Positions 8,776-16,782 of a stretch of DNA of 64,000 bases are shown piece after piece. The translations under genes were made by a program, and so were the position numbers. Each line of letters starts with the position of its first letter. Positions within the stretch are counted from its first letter, which is position 1. The notes beneath the pieces are model-generated. The model was not told the DNA's origin, did no database searches, and worked only from the letters and a program-made list of their open reading frames with translations. The stretch comes from MVRV01 sp964469905 (GTDB lineage Bacteria > Desulfobacterota > Syntrophia > Syntrophales > Smithellaceae): NCBI GenBank assembly GCA_964469905.1, contig CAYXZW010000010.1, forward strand, positions 1 through 64,000, written 5' to 3'.

Positions 8776-9140
8776 AAGGGGACGCAACAACAAAGAACAG
8801 GAACACGGGGACGCTGTTAACTTATTAACATCATCAGTAAAGCCACGCCATGCATGCATTTCCGGCGGTTGGACATTTACATTCACCAGCGTTTTTTGAT
8901 TCTTTATTTCTTTTAATGACAGATGAATCCGACCCGGCATCCGCCGGGCAAAGCGGCAACGGCAACACAATCATCAATCAATACGATGACGGCACAACAT
9001 CCGGTTCGGGTTCATCCGGCTGTTCGTCCGGCGCCTCAGTAGGGAAATAGGTTCAACCATTATCTTTCATGACCCCATTATCTTAAAAATGGCGCCATGC
9101 TTCGCCTCTCGAGGCATTCCCTCCCCATATTTTTTATCTC
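8776..9140. other. Intergenic region with repeat tips and a possible gene remnant
   Basis: About 365 bp without a convincing gene. It begins with AAAGGGGACGC (8775-8785) and has a second GGGGACGC at 8807-8814, matching the tip of repeat D. At about 8916-9050 a plus-strand frame ends in a Gly/Ser-rich tail (SGSGSSGCSSGASVGK) before a stop. It could be the 3' remnant of a lost secreted-protein gene, but nothing identifies it. Confidence 0.4.
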
Positions 9141-10169
9141 TTAGGCCGGCTTGTCTTCCGGCAGGGTTTCACCGATGGCAAGGCGGCAAATGTCGCTGAT
9201 CATGTAGTTGGCCATCCCCGCCCCCTTTACCTTCTTGCCCAGGGTCCGGTAGCACATGGGGCAGAGATAGACCATCGCCTCGGCACCGTTGTCTTTGGCG
9301 TCCTGAATATTTTTGTCCCGGAAGGGTTCGAAGTTCTTGCCCCGGGGAAAGAGCTTCAGGTTCGGTCCCGCCAATTCCACACCGCAGCAGATGGCGTTGA
9401 TCCCATCATACTGGCGGGCGACGCGCTCCACACCGATGAGAGCGAAGATTTCATCTAAGTAATGATCCTTCTCCGGCGTGTAGCGGGAGGCGCAGGGTCG
9501 CTGGTAGGCAACCTTCATATTGAGCTTATTGATCCGTCCCGGATGCTCCTTCAGGTAATCCGCCAAGTATTCCAGCATGGAAACGGGACGGAAGGGGAGT
9601 TTGATCCCTAATTCCGGGGCCATGCCTTTCAACAGGGCGTAGCAGTCGTCATGGACGAAGACTATCTCCTTGGCCCCCGATTTGGCCAGGTTGTCAACTA
9701 ATCCCTGGATACGATCCCGCATGATGGATTCGTCACCCATGTGTGCAAACAGGACATTGCAGAAATAATGGCGCCCCTTGAGCACCGGCAGTTCCTGGAA
9801 AAGATCCCCCTGGATCGCCCAGGGCATACTGCCATCCATAACGCATATGGACATGACCCGGTCCTTGGGTGGTTCTATGGCTTTAGGTTCCCCCTCTGCC
9901 TTGAAGCGATCAGCCATCTGGGAGCGCAAGGCCGGATCGGTAAAATCACCAGCCTCTTCCATCTTTTTCAGGATCAGGTCAAAGGGACGGGCGTCCTTGG
10001 GACAGTATTCATTACAGGCGATACAGGTTACACAATCATAAATCCAGTCCACCTTTTCCCCCTGGACCAGCTTCCGGAAGGCCTCACCTCCTGTTTTTTC
10101 ATTGAAATCGAGATAATGGCACTTCGCTAAACACTTGCCGCAAAAATCGCACTTCTCTTCGTGAAACAT
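9141..10169 (-). CDS. CCG-domain iron-sulfur protein (HdrD/GlpC-like)
   Basis: A 342-residue cytoplasmic Fe-S protein. Two ferredoxin-type clusters are near the N-terminus, CDFCGKCLAKCHY (about 8-20) and CVTCIACNEYCP (about 46-57). CCG (heterodisulfide-reductase-type) cysteine motifs follow, including INAICCGVELAGP and YLCPMCYRTLG. Proteins of this build pass electrons between flavoproteins or thiols and quinone or ferredoxin pools. A dedicated HdrABC or glycerol-3-phosphate dehydrogenase partner is absent, so its partner is unknown. It stands next to an acyl-CoA ligase gene. The start is ATG 10169 with GGGAGG upstream. Confidence 0.8.
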   Translation of the reverse strand: MFHEEKCDFCGKCLAKCHYLDFNEKTGGEAFRKLVQGEKVDWIYDCVTCIACNEYCPKDARPFDLILKKMEEAGDFTDPALRSQMADRFKAEGEPKAIEPPKDRVMSICVMDGSMPWAIQGDLFQELPVLKGRHYFCNVLFAHMGDESIMRDRIQGLVDNLAKSGAKEIVFVHDDCYALLKGMAPELGIKLPFRPVSMLEYLADYLKEHPGRINKLNMKVAYQRPCASRYTPEKDHYLDEIFALIGVERVARQYDGINAICCGVELAGPNLKLFPRGKNFEPFRDKNIQDAKDNGAEAMVYLCPMCYRTLGKKVKGAGMANYMISDICRLAIGETLPEDKPA

Positions 10170-10220
10170 AACAGCCTCCCGTATTTTTCATAGAACAAAT
10201 TGAATCCCCATTACGAACAG

Positions 10221-10290
10221 TAGAAGCATAGGGTCAGGTCTTGCAATGACAGCATTTATCTAAGACTCGAGACATTTGGGCGTCCCCTTT
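10221..10290 (-). repeat. Inverted-repeat partner D, copy 2
   Basis: The reverse complement of this segment reads AAAGGGGACG, then CTCGAGTCTTAGATAAATG, CTGTCATTGCAAGACCTG and CCTATGCT. It matches 7795-7865 with a handful of changes and a small gap. The two copies face each other across 2.4 kb. Confidence 0.7.
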
Positions 10291-11991
10291 TTAATTGGCG
10301 TCCCAGCCGCCGGCTTTGCGTAGCGATTCGAGTATGGGTTCGGCAAGGTTCTGCAATGCGATTTTGTCCACCTTGGTGCTTCTGGTCAGGGGAAAGTCGC
10401 GATCGGCAGGCCATATCTCCACATGCTGGGGACGCTTATAGGACGCGATTTCCTTGCAGTGATCCATTACCTCCTGCGCGTTTAATTGTACTCCTTTTTT
10501 CGGTCTGACAAAGGCGAAAATTCCATCATCAAATATTTTATGCTTCATGCCGATGACCTCGACTAGATCGACACCCGCGAGTTTCGCTATGTGATCTTCC
10601 ACCTCGCCCGGAAACACCTTGAACCCTTTTTGCTTGATCATGAATTTCTCTCTGCCGGAAAGAAACAGCGCCCGGTATGTGCCCATGTCCTTGAAATAGC
10701 CGATGTCCCCGGTGTAAAGAATGCCTTCTCTCGATATTGCTTTTGCCGTTGCCTCGGGCTGGCCGTAATAACCGAGAAAGACGACGGGCGGATGATAGCA
10801 TATTTCCCCGATCTCGCCGTCGGGCAGTTCCTCGCCCGCTGCTCCGCTTGCCTGCATGGGCTTCCGGATTGTCACTGCCGCCAGATCGTCGAAAGCTCGT
10901 CCCACCTGTCCGGCCATTTCCTCAAAGCTGATGCCGGGAGGCGTAAAGGTCGCAAACCCGGCGTTTTCCGTCATGCCGATGCCGGTGCCGATCATCGGGG
11001 CCATAGTGGACAACTTCTTTAAGAATTCCACATCGACTGCCGATCCCGCGTAGGCTACGACTTTCAGACTGCTGAGATCATATTTGCTGTAGTCGGGATG
11101 GGCCCACATCATCCTAAACTGCGTCGGAATCTGTCCCAGAGCATCTATTTTGTGTTTGGCAATAGCCTCCAGGCTCATTTTGACGTCGAATATTCTGAGC
11201 AGAATGGCGGTGCCCCCGAGAAAAATTGTGGTCATGAATGTTTCCGTGACGCAACCCACATGGCTGGGAGGGAGGTTGACCAGTATTTTGCCCTTTTCCA
11301 TATTCATTCCCCGCGCCAGTATGCGGTTTTGGACGATTATATTTTCATGGCAGAGGAGTGCCGGTTTGGGCTCGCCGGTAGTTCCGGTAGTGTAAATGAT
11401 CAGGGCAGGGGTTCTCTTGTCGATCTGTTCGTAACTCTTTTTGAGATTTCCCGTAAAGATGTCTTTTATTTTCAGCCAGACTAGGCTTTTCTTATCCATC
11501 ATCTCACTGATACTGATGGCCCCGTCGATGATGTCACCCGGCTGGGGCGTCGGGGTAAACTGCACAAGGTGCTTTACGTAGGGGCATTTTTCCCTGACCG
11601 CGCTGCCGGAAGTGCGAAAATCTCTCACCGGTGTATTTCCAAGAAAGAAAAAGGCCTTCGGCTTGATCTTGTCGATGTCCCGCACAACCTCGGCATCCTG
11701 AAGGCGAACATCCAGCGGAGCAATGATGGCGCCTACCTTAAAGCAGGCGTACATCAGCATAAGATGCTCCGGCAGCAAGACGAGCAGAGTAGCAACGGTG
11801 TCGCCCTTCTTTATTCCCATATCGAGAAGCTTTAGAGCAAAAAAATCGACCAGAGAGGCAAATTTCTTATAGGTGAATGATCTGTCATCCTCATGCTGGA
11901 CCATAGCGACAGCGTCGGGCGTTTTCTCTGCCCAGTATTCGATGTAGGAATTGACCAGAGGCAACTGCAGTTCTTCTTTATGATTTGTCAT
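10291..11991 (-). CDS. AMP-forming acyl-CoA ligase
   Basis: A 566-residue member of the adenylate-forming superfamily: carboxylate + ATP + CoA gives acyl-CoA + AMP + PPi. The P-loop-like motif IYTTGTTGEPKPALL (about 206-220) binds ATP. The later motifs YTGDIGYF and SGREKFMIKQKGFKVFPGE (hinge and A8) are present. The C-terminal catalytic Lys lies in LTRSTKVDKIAL. The length and linker suit a medium or long-chain fatty acid or aryl-acid ligase; the substrate cannot be read from sequence. ATG 11991 has GGAGGG upstream. It is followed on the same strand by genes for a hydratase-like protein and a crotonase, suggesting acid activation and beta-oxidation-like steps. Confidence 0.88.
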   Translation of the reverse strand: MTNHKEELQLPLVNSYIEYWAEKTPDAVAMVQHEDDRSFTYKKFASLVDFFALKLLDMGIKKGDTVATLLVLLPEHLMLMYACFKVGAIIAPLDVRLQDAEVVRDIDKIKPKAFFFLGNTPVRDFRTSGSAVREKCPYVKHLVQFTPTPQPGDIIDGAISISEMMDKKSLVWLKIKDIFTGNLKKSYEQIDKRTPALIIYTTGTTGEPKPALLCHENIIVQNRILARGMNMEKGKILVNLPPSHVGCVTETFMTTIFLGGTAILLRIFDVKMSLEAIAKHKIDALGQIPTQFRMMWAHPDYSKYDLSSLKVVAYAGSAVDVEFLKKLSTMAPMIGTGIGMTENAGFATFTPPGISFEEMAGQVGRAFDDLAAVTIRKPMQASGAAGEELPDGEIGEICYHPPVVFLGYYGQPEATAKAISREGILYTGDIGYFKDMGTYRALFLSGREKFMIKQKGFKVFPGEVEDHIAKLAGVDLVEVIGMKHKIFDDGIFAFVRPKKGVQLNAQEVMDHCKEIASYKRPQHVEIWPADRDFPLTRSTKVDKIALQNLAEPILESLRKAGGWDAN

Positions 11992-12009
11992 GGCACCCTC
12001 CGTTATTAT

Positions 12010-12885
12010 TTATTCTTTAATCCGGATATAACCGTTATTGATAGCCTTCTGTCCTTCGCCGTTTTGCACGTTGAAGAACACATCACTCCCTTTGCCGGTG
12101 CTGGTTTTGCCAATCTGCCGGACTGTAATGTTCGTACCCGGCAGCACCATGCCCGTAAATCTGCAGTATATTGTTTTTATCCTCTCCGGGTCGCCGGCAG
12201 CTTCCCGATTGATAATGTCCCGCACCGCAAAGGCCAGGGTAGCTGTTCCCTGGAGGATGATATCCGGCAGCCCCACCTGATGGGCAAACTGTCGGGAGGT
12301 ATGAATGGGGAAATAGATATTGGTGCAACCGTCATAGACAAAGGGAGTCAATTTGTCGATCGGGATGATGTTTTCCCATTGTATGTTTTCGGAGCCCATT
12401 TGCGGTACTTTCGGGATATTTTCCATTCCTGTTGCTTCGCCCCGGCAGGTAACCCCCCGCATGAGTCCACCGATATGCTCGGTAAACACGGGGCTCCCAT
12501 TCTTATCGGACGCGGCAAAGCGAATGATTACGTGAGTGCCGGCCCGGTGGGGCTCAATGGCGGCAATGCACCCTCTTACTGTAAGTTCATCGCCGGGCCG
12601 GACAAAACGGTGAAATTCCAGATGCTCGGTAAAATGCACCTGGGTGGCCAAAAGCTCCCGCGGAAAATCCGCCGCTTCAATATATTCCCAGATCCGCTCC
12701 GCTATAGGCCAGGTTAGGGCAGCACAGTTCATGGGGTGGGCAATTATCCCTCCCGGCCGTTCATCGTTAAAATAGGCTTCATTGGGATCATTGATGGCCG
12801 CCGCATAGTTCATGGTGCTGCGCCAGGTGACAGTTGTTTGATAATCGCGCAGAGTTGTTCCGGCAAAGGATGAATCGAGATGCAT
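12010..12885 (-). CDS. Double hot-dog MaoC-type hydratase
   Basis: A 291-residue protein with two hot-dog domains. The N-terminal half contains AAAINDPNEAYFND and a GGIIAHPMNCAALTWPI segment. The C-terminal half has a MaoC-like stretch with IYFPIHTSRQFAHQVGLP and IILQGTATLAFAVRDI, close to the D-x4-IH and HG pattern of hydratases. A (3R)-hydroxyacyl-CoA dehydratase role is likely, substrate unknown. I chose ATG 12885 because GGAGGAA lies 9 bp upstream; an in-frame ATG at 12900 overlaps that site. It is encoded 18 bp upstream of the acyl-CoA ligase, probably in the same operon. Confidence 0.8.
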   Translation of the reverse strand: MHLDSSFAGTTLRDYQTTVTWRSTMNYAAAINDPNEAYFNDERPGGIIAHPMNCAALTWPIAERIWEYIEAADFPRELLATQVHFTEHLEFHRFVRPGDELTVRGCIAAIEPHRAGTHVIIRFAASDKNGSPVFTEHIGGLMRGVTCRGEATGMENIPKVPQMGSENIQWENIIPIDKLTPFVYDGCTNIYFPIHTSRQFAHQVGLPDIILQGTATLAFAVRDIINREAAGDPERIKTIYCRFTGMVLPGTNITVRQIGKTSTGKGSDVFFNVQNGEGQKAINNGYIRIKE

Positions 12886-12934
12886 GTTCTGTTCCTCCAT
12901 TATGATTTGGTAACAGCAGTATGTTTTCCTGATG

Positions 12935-13210
12935 TTATTTTTTTAGAATTCCTTTTTTCAACGGGAGCCACCACGTAAACCCGAAGAGCCATGTCTTGAT
13001 GAGTGTACGCGGGAGCGAAAGGTTTTTCGCTCTACCGGCTGCGAGGCCGATGGGTGATTCCGCCAGGTGCAGAAAGGCGAGCGCCAGAAAAATGCTCCAC
13101 GCCCCGATCCCGCCCTCCGGGAACAGGTAATAGCCGGCGGCTATAGCCAGGAGAAAAAGGCCGATGGCACCGACCTCCAGAAAGAACCAAAAACCTCTAG
13201 AAGAACCCAT
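12935..13210 (-). CDS. Small integral membrane protein of unknown function
   Basis: A 91-residue hydrophobic protein with two or three predicted transmembrane helices: FLEVGAIGLFLLAIAAGYYLF, with a second segment GAWSIFLALAFLHLA. Conserved-looking polar residues sit at helix ends (HLAESPIGLAAGR), and the C-terminus is TWLFGFTWWLPLKKGI. I do not recognise the family. ATG 13210 has GGGAG 6 bp upstream. An in-frame ATG at 13237 and TTG at 13261 have weaker sites. It is encoded between the crotonase and hydratase genes on the same strand and may be a membrane partner of that pathway. Confidence 0.6.
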   Translation of the reverse strand: MGSSRGFWFFLEVGAIGLFLLAIAAGYYLFPEGGIGAWSIFLALAFLHLAESPIGLAAGRAKNLSLPRTLIKTWLFGFTWWLPLKKGILKK

Positions 13211-13486
13211 TAAATACTCCCGGGTATGTTGAAACATGCTTTTGCCGATTATAAGAATCAACGCGTCTTATTCCATATTAATCCGACGCGCAGGCCGGCA
13301 TCCTCAAAAGAATAATGACGTCAATGTTGTGCTTTTAGACAGGCGCGGCGTTGTATGGTGAACCGGTGCAACGGAACTCCCCACCCCCGTTATGCTTACG
13401 GCGATGGGGAGATGGCGGACATGGGAATTTATCCCGGGAAACATCCGGTCAGCAGTGCAAAAAACGACCCGCCGCAGATCATAGGG

Positions 13487-14272
13487 TCATTTACCCTTGA
13501 AAATCGCCTCGCGTCGTTCCAGGAAGGACATCATCCCTTCCTTGACGTCCTCGCTCGACATCAAAGGTATCAGATCAGGAATGAGACGTTCAAACGCCGC
13601 CTTGTCCCCATGCGATTTGGTAAATCGCGCGGATTTGAGAGCCGCCATGACACCCAGAGGGCCGCGTTTGGAAATATCCGTAGCGATTTGTACAGCCCGC
13701 TCTAATTCTTTTCCCGGTTCTGTGACTTCCTGTGCAAGACCAGTACGCAAAGCCACTTCACTGGTCATTTCATCGCCGGTGAGGAGATAGCGCATGGCGT
13801 TTCCCCAGCCTATTTCCTGGAAGAGGCGAACCGTGCCGCCGCCTACCGGATAGATGCCTCGCTTCACTTCCAGCAGCGCGATGCGAGCGTCGCTGGCGAC
13901 CACGCGAATGTCCTGCGCCAGTAGAAGCTCGAAACCGATGGTATAACAGCGACCCTGAATGGCCATAACCACCGGTTTTCGGCATCGATTTTCCTCGTCA
14001 TAGCCCAACGGATGAATGCAGCCGTCTGGCAGCGTCCATTTTCCGCCGGAGAATACCTTGGCCCATTTGTCCAGCTCGAGGCCCGAAGTGAAATGCTTTC
14101 CATGAGCGAAAAGTACACCGCAGCGCAGGTCGGGATTTCTGTCCAGCTCGCCGTAAGCGTAAGCAAGTTCCTCGTACATTTCCAGATCAAAGGCATTTTG
14201 TTTCTCGGGACGGTTCAGCCCCATGAGAAGCACGTGTTCACGCGTTTCGACAGTAATACGTGTATATTCCAT
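13487..14272 (-). CDS. Enoyl-CoA hydratase/isomerase (crotonase) family protein
   Basis: A 261-residue crotonase-fold enzyme. The first oxyanion-hole segment is AHGKHFTSGLEL (about 56-67) and the second is IQGRCYTIGFELLLAQD (about 105-121). Glutamates at 115 and 135 (LLEVKRGIYPVGGG) occupy the positions of the two catalytic acids of enoyl-CoA hydratase, so hydration is possible. The insert between the two segments (LPDGCIHPLGYDEE) is unusual, so isomerase or hydrolase activity cannot be excluded. ATG 14272 has AGGAGG 10 bp upstream. It heads the minus-strand set that continues to the acyl-CoA ligase. Confidence 0.85.
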   Translation of the reverse strand: MEYTRITVETREHVLLMGLNRPEKQNAFDLEMYEELAYAYGELDRNPDLRCGVLFAHGKHFTSGLELDKWAKVFSGGKWTLPDGCIHPLGYDEENRCRKPVVMAIQGRCYTIGFELLLAQDIRVVASDARIALLEVKRGIYPVGGGTVRLFQEIGWGNAMRYLLTGDEMTSEVALRTGLAQEVTEPGKELERAVQIATDISKRGPLGVMAALKSARFTKSHGDKAAFERLIPDLIPLMSSEDVKEGMMSFLERREAIFKGK

Positions 14273-14650
14273 TGTTACAAATCCTCCTGACTGTTGTTTT
14301 TATTCATTGGCATATAGCCATACATATCGCACAGGTGAGTCCATTTAGCAAGACTATTACAGAGGACAATGTGTCCGTTTTCCCCGGGGAAGATATGGGA
14401 AACACATGATCCATTTTTTCAGATTCATAAAAGCTCGCCACGGAAGGAAACGCATTCCATAGCGCATTCAATAAAACGGTTTTATCAATGTTGTCTTTTG
14501 CCACTGTTTTAGCTCTCTTTATAAAACGACCTTAATTAATGGAAATGCCATTGGAATTTCATATTACTTCTTCTGGGGAAATATGCGCTGCCCCAATCAT
14601 TTTCTCTGTTGTTATTAATTATACTTTACCACAGTTATTTAGCATATGTA

Positions 14651-14697
14651 AGATGAAATGACTATTTCATTTAACTGTGCGGCATCCATCTTAAGAA
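14651..14697 (+). repeat. 47-bp direct repeat E, copy 1 (promoter-proximal)
   Basis: The segment begins AGATGAAATGACTATTTCAT and continues TTAACTGTGCGGCAT through TTAAGAA. It recurs at 16662-16708 with two differences. It contains the perfect inverted repeat ATGAAAT-GACT-ATTTCAT. It lies 20 bp upstream of the -35 box of the AbfB-like gene promoter, a position fitting an activator or upstream regulatory site. Confidence 0.8.
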
Positions 14698-14717
14698 TGT
14701 ACCTGCCAATTTCGCCT

Positions 14718-14746
14718 TGACATATAAAATCGGCGTCCCTATACTC
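14718..14746 (+). promoter_or_regulatory. Sigma70-like promoter of the AbfB-like gene
   Basis: TTGACA (14718-14723) and TATACT (14741-14746) are separated by 17 bp, near consensus. The start codon is about 130 bp downstream, leaving a long 5' leader. Confidence 0.75.
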
Positions 14747-14875
14747 GCATCCAATGAAAGCAAGTTCTTACCAGGCAGAACGGGCTTTCTCAGAGGCACT
14801 GGAAAAGAGTTGTTGAAAGTGGAACTGATATGTCGGGAGCATCTTGGCATGTAAATTTATCAAGGAGGTTATGCA

Positions 14876-15412
14876 GTGAAAGAAAATAATTCCATGTTCA
14901 GAAGTATAGTCGGTATGGTTTTAATTCTTACGATTGGATTTGTTTTAATCTGTGCAGCGGCACCTGACTCTTTTGCCCAACCAGCGTTATCTTCCTTTCA
15001 GTCTGTTAATTATCCCGACCGATATATCCGTCACAAGGGCTTTTTGGGCTACATAGATCCCATAAATTCACAATTGGACAGAAAAGATACCAGTTTTGTC
15101 GTTGTACCTGGTCTTGCCGATAAAAAGATGTTTTCTTTTTGTTCCGTGAACTATCCCGATCACTACTTGAGGCATCAGAACTTTGAGATGAAGCTGCACC
15201 GTTTGGAAGGTAGCGATCTTTACAGGAACGATGCCACATTTAGAATTGTTCCCGGCCTGTATGGCGAGGGTGGGTTTTCCTTCGAATCAGTTAACTACCC
15301 TGGCTATTATATACGACACCAGAACTTCCGACTTTATATTCATCACATCGACGGAAGCGAACTTTTCAGAAAAGACGCGACCTTCATACTGAAGTCCGGA
15401 TTAGCGCCTTAG
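14876..15412 (+). CDS. Secreted AbfB-like (CBM42-type) beta-trefoil protein
   Basis: A 178-residue exported protein. A signal peptide of about 35 residues ends near SFAQ-PA. Three internal repeats of about 46 residues follow, each with the pattern SF-x-SVNYP-x2-Y-(I/L)-RH-x2-F, then a D/S-L-x-R-x-DATF segment and (V/K)-x-GL. This is the signature of the AbfB/CBM42 beta-trefoil, which in known cases binds arabinofuranose side chains. No catalytic domain is attached. GTG 14876 is chosen because AAGGAGG (14862-14868) is 7 bp upstream; an ATG six codons in is the alternative. It may bind external glycans or act as a matrix protein. Confidence 0.8.
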   Translation: MKENNSMFRSIVGMVLILTIGFVLICAAAPDSFAQPALSSFQSVNYPDRYIRHKGFLGYIDPINSQLDRKDTSFVVVPGLADKKMFSFCSVNYPDHYLRHQNFEMKLHRLEGSDLYRNDATFRIVPGLYGEGGFSFESVNYPGYYIRHQNFRLYIHHIDGSELFRKDATFILKSGLAP

Positions 15413-15685
15413 ATATCCAGGACAGATCTCGTCTTTTTACCAGCTGTTTGCTATCCGTTCTTTAAGAAAAGTATGTGCTCGGAATAGGGTGTTACACCTT
15501 TATAGGCCTTTGTTCAAAACTGCTTTATGTGATTTTTGACAATATTATGTGATCAAGCCCAATTTTACTGCATTGCAATTATATGCCTTCTTCAAAAAAA
15601 GAATTCACGGATATCGAATTTCTTGATTTGGACAAAAGGCCATTTATTGTTGACCTTACAAGAGCAGACAAAAAACGGAGATACT

Positions 15686-16396
15686 ATGAGTCTGAAAATG
15701 CGCAAATCTGACTTTTGTAAAAAGATAATCCCTCTTCTTCCGATCATTCTCTTTTTTGCTTTTTCCATGCCGGCTCAGGGACAGCAACTCGCAGAGACAA
15801 TCATTGAATTTGCCGCCTTTTTTGAAGTGGAAGGAGACCTTGGCCAGCCGGGTGTCTGGATAAAAAACCCGGAAAACTATTTAGTGCTGGAGTCACAAAA
15901 AGTCTTTGGAACCATTAAGCCCAATGGAGATTTCTATTACAATGATACCGTGATGGGAGGAGAGGTGATCTTAAAAGGACATTTTAATTCAGATATGACG
16001 AATCTCGAATACATGACGGTATTATTTCATCAGCCAATGATCCGAAAGGAGTTTGAAAAGAAATCCTATTCATTTAAACTGGTAAATGTTCCGCTGAAGA
16101 AAAATGCATCAGCGACAGGGGGTATGGTGTCTAGCATCAGGCTTTTAGGGGATGAAGAATCAGTCCGCAGGGAGATTCAACAGTATGTGAGAGATGTTTC
16201 TGGGGAGTGGCAGTTTCCCAATGGAAAGAGCGCCCGGATAAAGCGCTGGCTTCCAGACAGTTATTTTATCGACAAACGGGTATTCGACCCCAATGTTCCC
16301 TTAGGGCCAGCAGGATTGGCAGCCGGATATAAGGTCCCCATCCTGAAAGTGGAAATCCGTCCTGTGCGTTCAAAGTCGGGAAAGGTAAAGGGCTAG
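15686..16396 (+). CDS. Exported protein of unknown function
   Basis: A 236-residue protein with an N-terminal signal peptide (IIPLLPIILFFAFSMPAQG), probably cleaved after AQG. The mature part is soluble, with a lysine-rich middle and no recognised motif. I chose ATG 15686, with CGGAG upstream; the frame is open back to 15536 but that extension lacks a signal-like start. It follows the AbfB-like gene by 273 bp and may be expressed separately. I do not recognise the family. Confidence 0.6.
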   Translation: MSLKMRKSDFCKKIIPLLPIILFFAFSMPAQGQQLAETIIEFAAFFEVEGDLGQPGVWIKNPENYLVLESQKVFGTIKPNGDFYYNDTVMGGEVILKGHFNSDMTNLEYMTVLFHQPMIRKEFEKKSYSFKLVNVPLKKNASATGGMVSSIRLLGDEESVRREIQQYVRDVSGEWQFPNGKSARIKRWLPDSYFIDKRVFDPNVPLGPAGLAAGYKVPILKVEIRPVRSKSGKVKG

Positions 16397-16782
16397 TGGT
16401 CGGATTTTCACTATTGATATTTCAGGTTGATGATGTGTTAGCCAAGCGCTATTGCAATCTTACCGGTGGTTGGAAAATTTTTTTCAACAGCTTGTTGTTT
16501 TTCAATATGCCTGCACTGAACAAAACACCAATATCGACATAACTACTCAACTTCAAATGGCAATCTTCAGTACTCTTATCTCATCGATTGTATTTTTTTA
16601 GCAGATGTAACAGTAAAGGCTCGATTGGATGATTTTTGTCAAGTCAAGTATTTGTCCGAACAGATGAAATGACTATTTCATTTAACTGTGCGGCATACAC
16701 CTTAAGAACACCTTAAGAATTGACTTACGAAAAGATTTCCATTAGCTTGGCACAGTAAATTTAATAAAAAGCGGATAACTTT
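16397..16782. other. Intergenic region carrying repeat E copy 2
   Basis: About 385 bp without a gene. It contains the second 47-bp E element and a weak promoter before the metallophosphoesterase gene. An AACAGCTTGTTG near 16487 is a short palindrome. Nothing else was recognised. Confidence 0.5.
16662..16708 (+). repeat. 47-bp direct repeat E, copy 2 (promoter-proximal)
   Basis: Same 47-bp sequence as 14651-14697 with two differences, including the ATGAAAT-GACT-ATTTCAT inverted repeat. It is followed 11 bp later by TTGACT (16720-16725) and, 17 bp on, TAGCTT (16743-16748), a weak sigma70-like pair ahead of the gene at 16783. Confidence 0.75.

Larger units (their letters stand above)
14273..14875. 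other. AT-rich spacer between divergent transcripts
   Basis: About 600 bp between the minus-strand crotonase and the plus-strand AbfB-like gene. It holds the 47-bp element E (14651-14697) and a strong promoter (14718-14746), listed separately. A 66-codon GTG frame on the minus strand (14304-14504) has no recognisable motif and is not called. Confidence 0.5.

Noticed and set aside
8850..9050. 66-codon plus-strand ORF ending in a Gly/Ser-rich tail
   Set aside because: Too short, low complexity, no start signal; mentioned only as a possible gene remnant.
11893..12717. 274-codon plus-strand ORF across the ligase and hydratase genes
   Set aside because: It spans two real minus-strand genes and their junction and has no coherent domain.
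14304..14504. 66-codon minus-strand ORF from GTG
   Set aside because: No recognisable motif, weak ribosome-binding site and no supporting context; kept as spacer.
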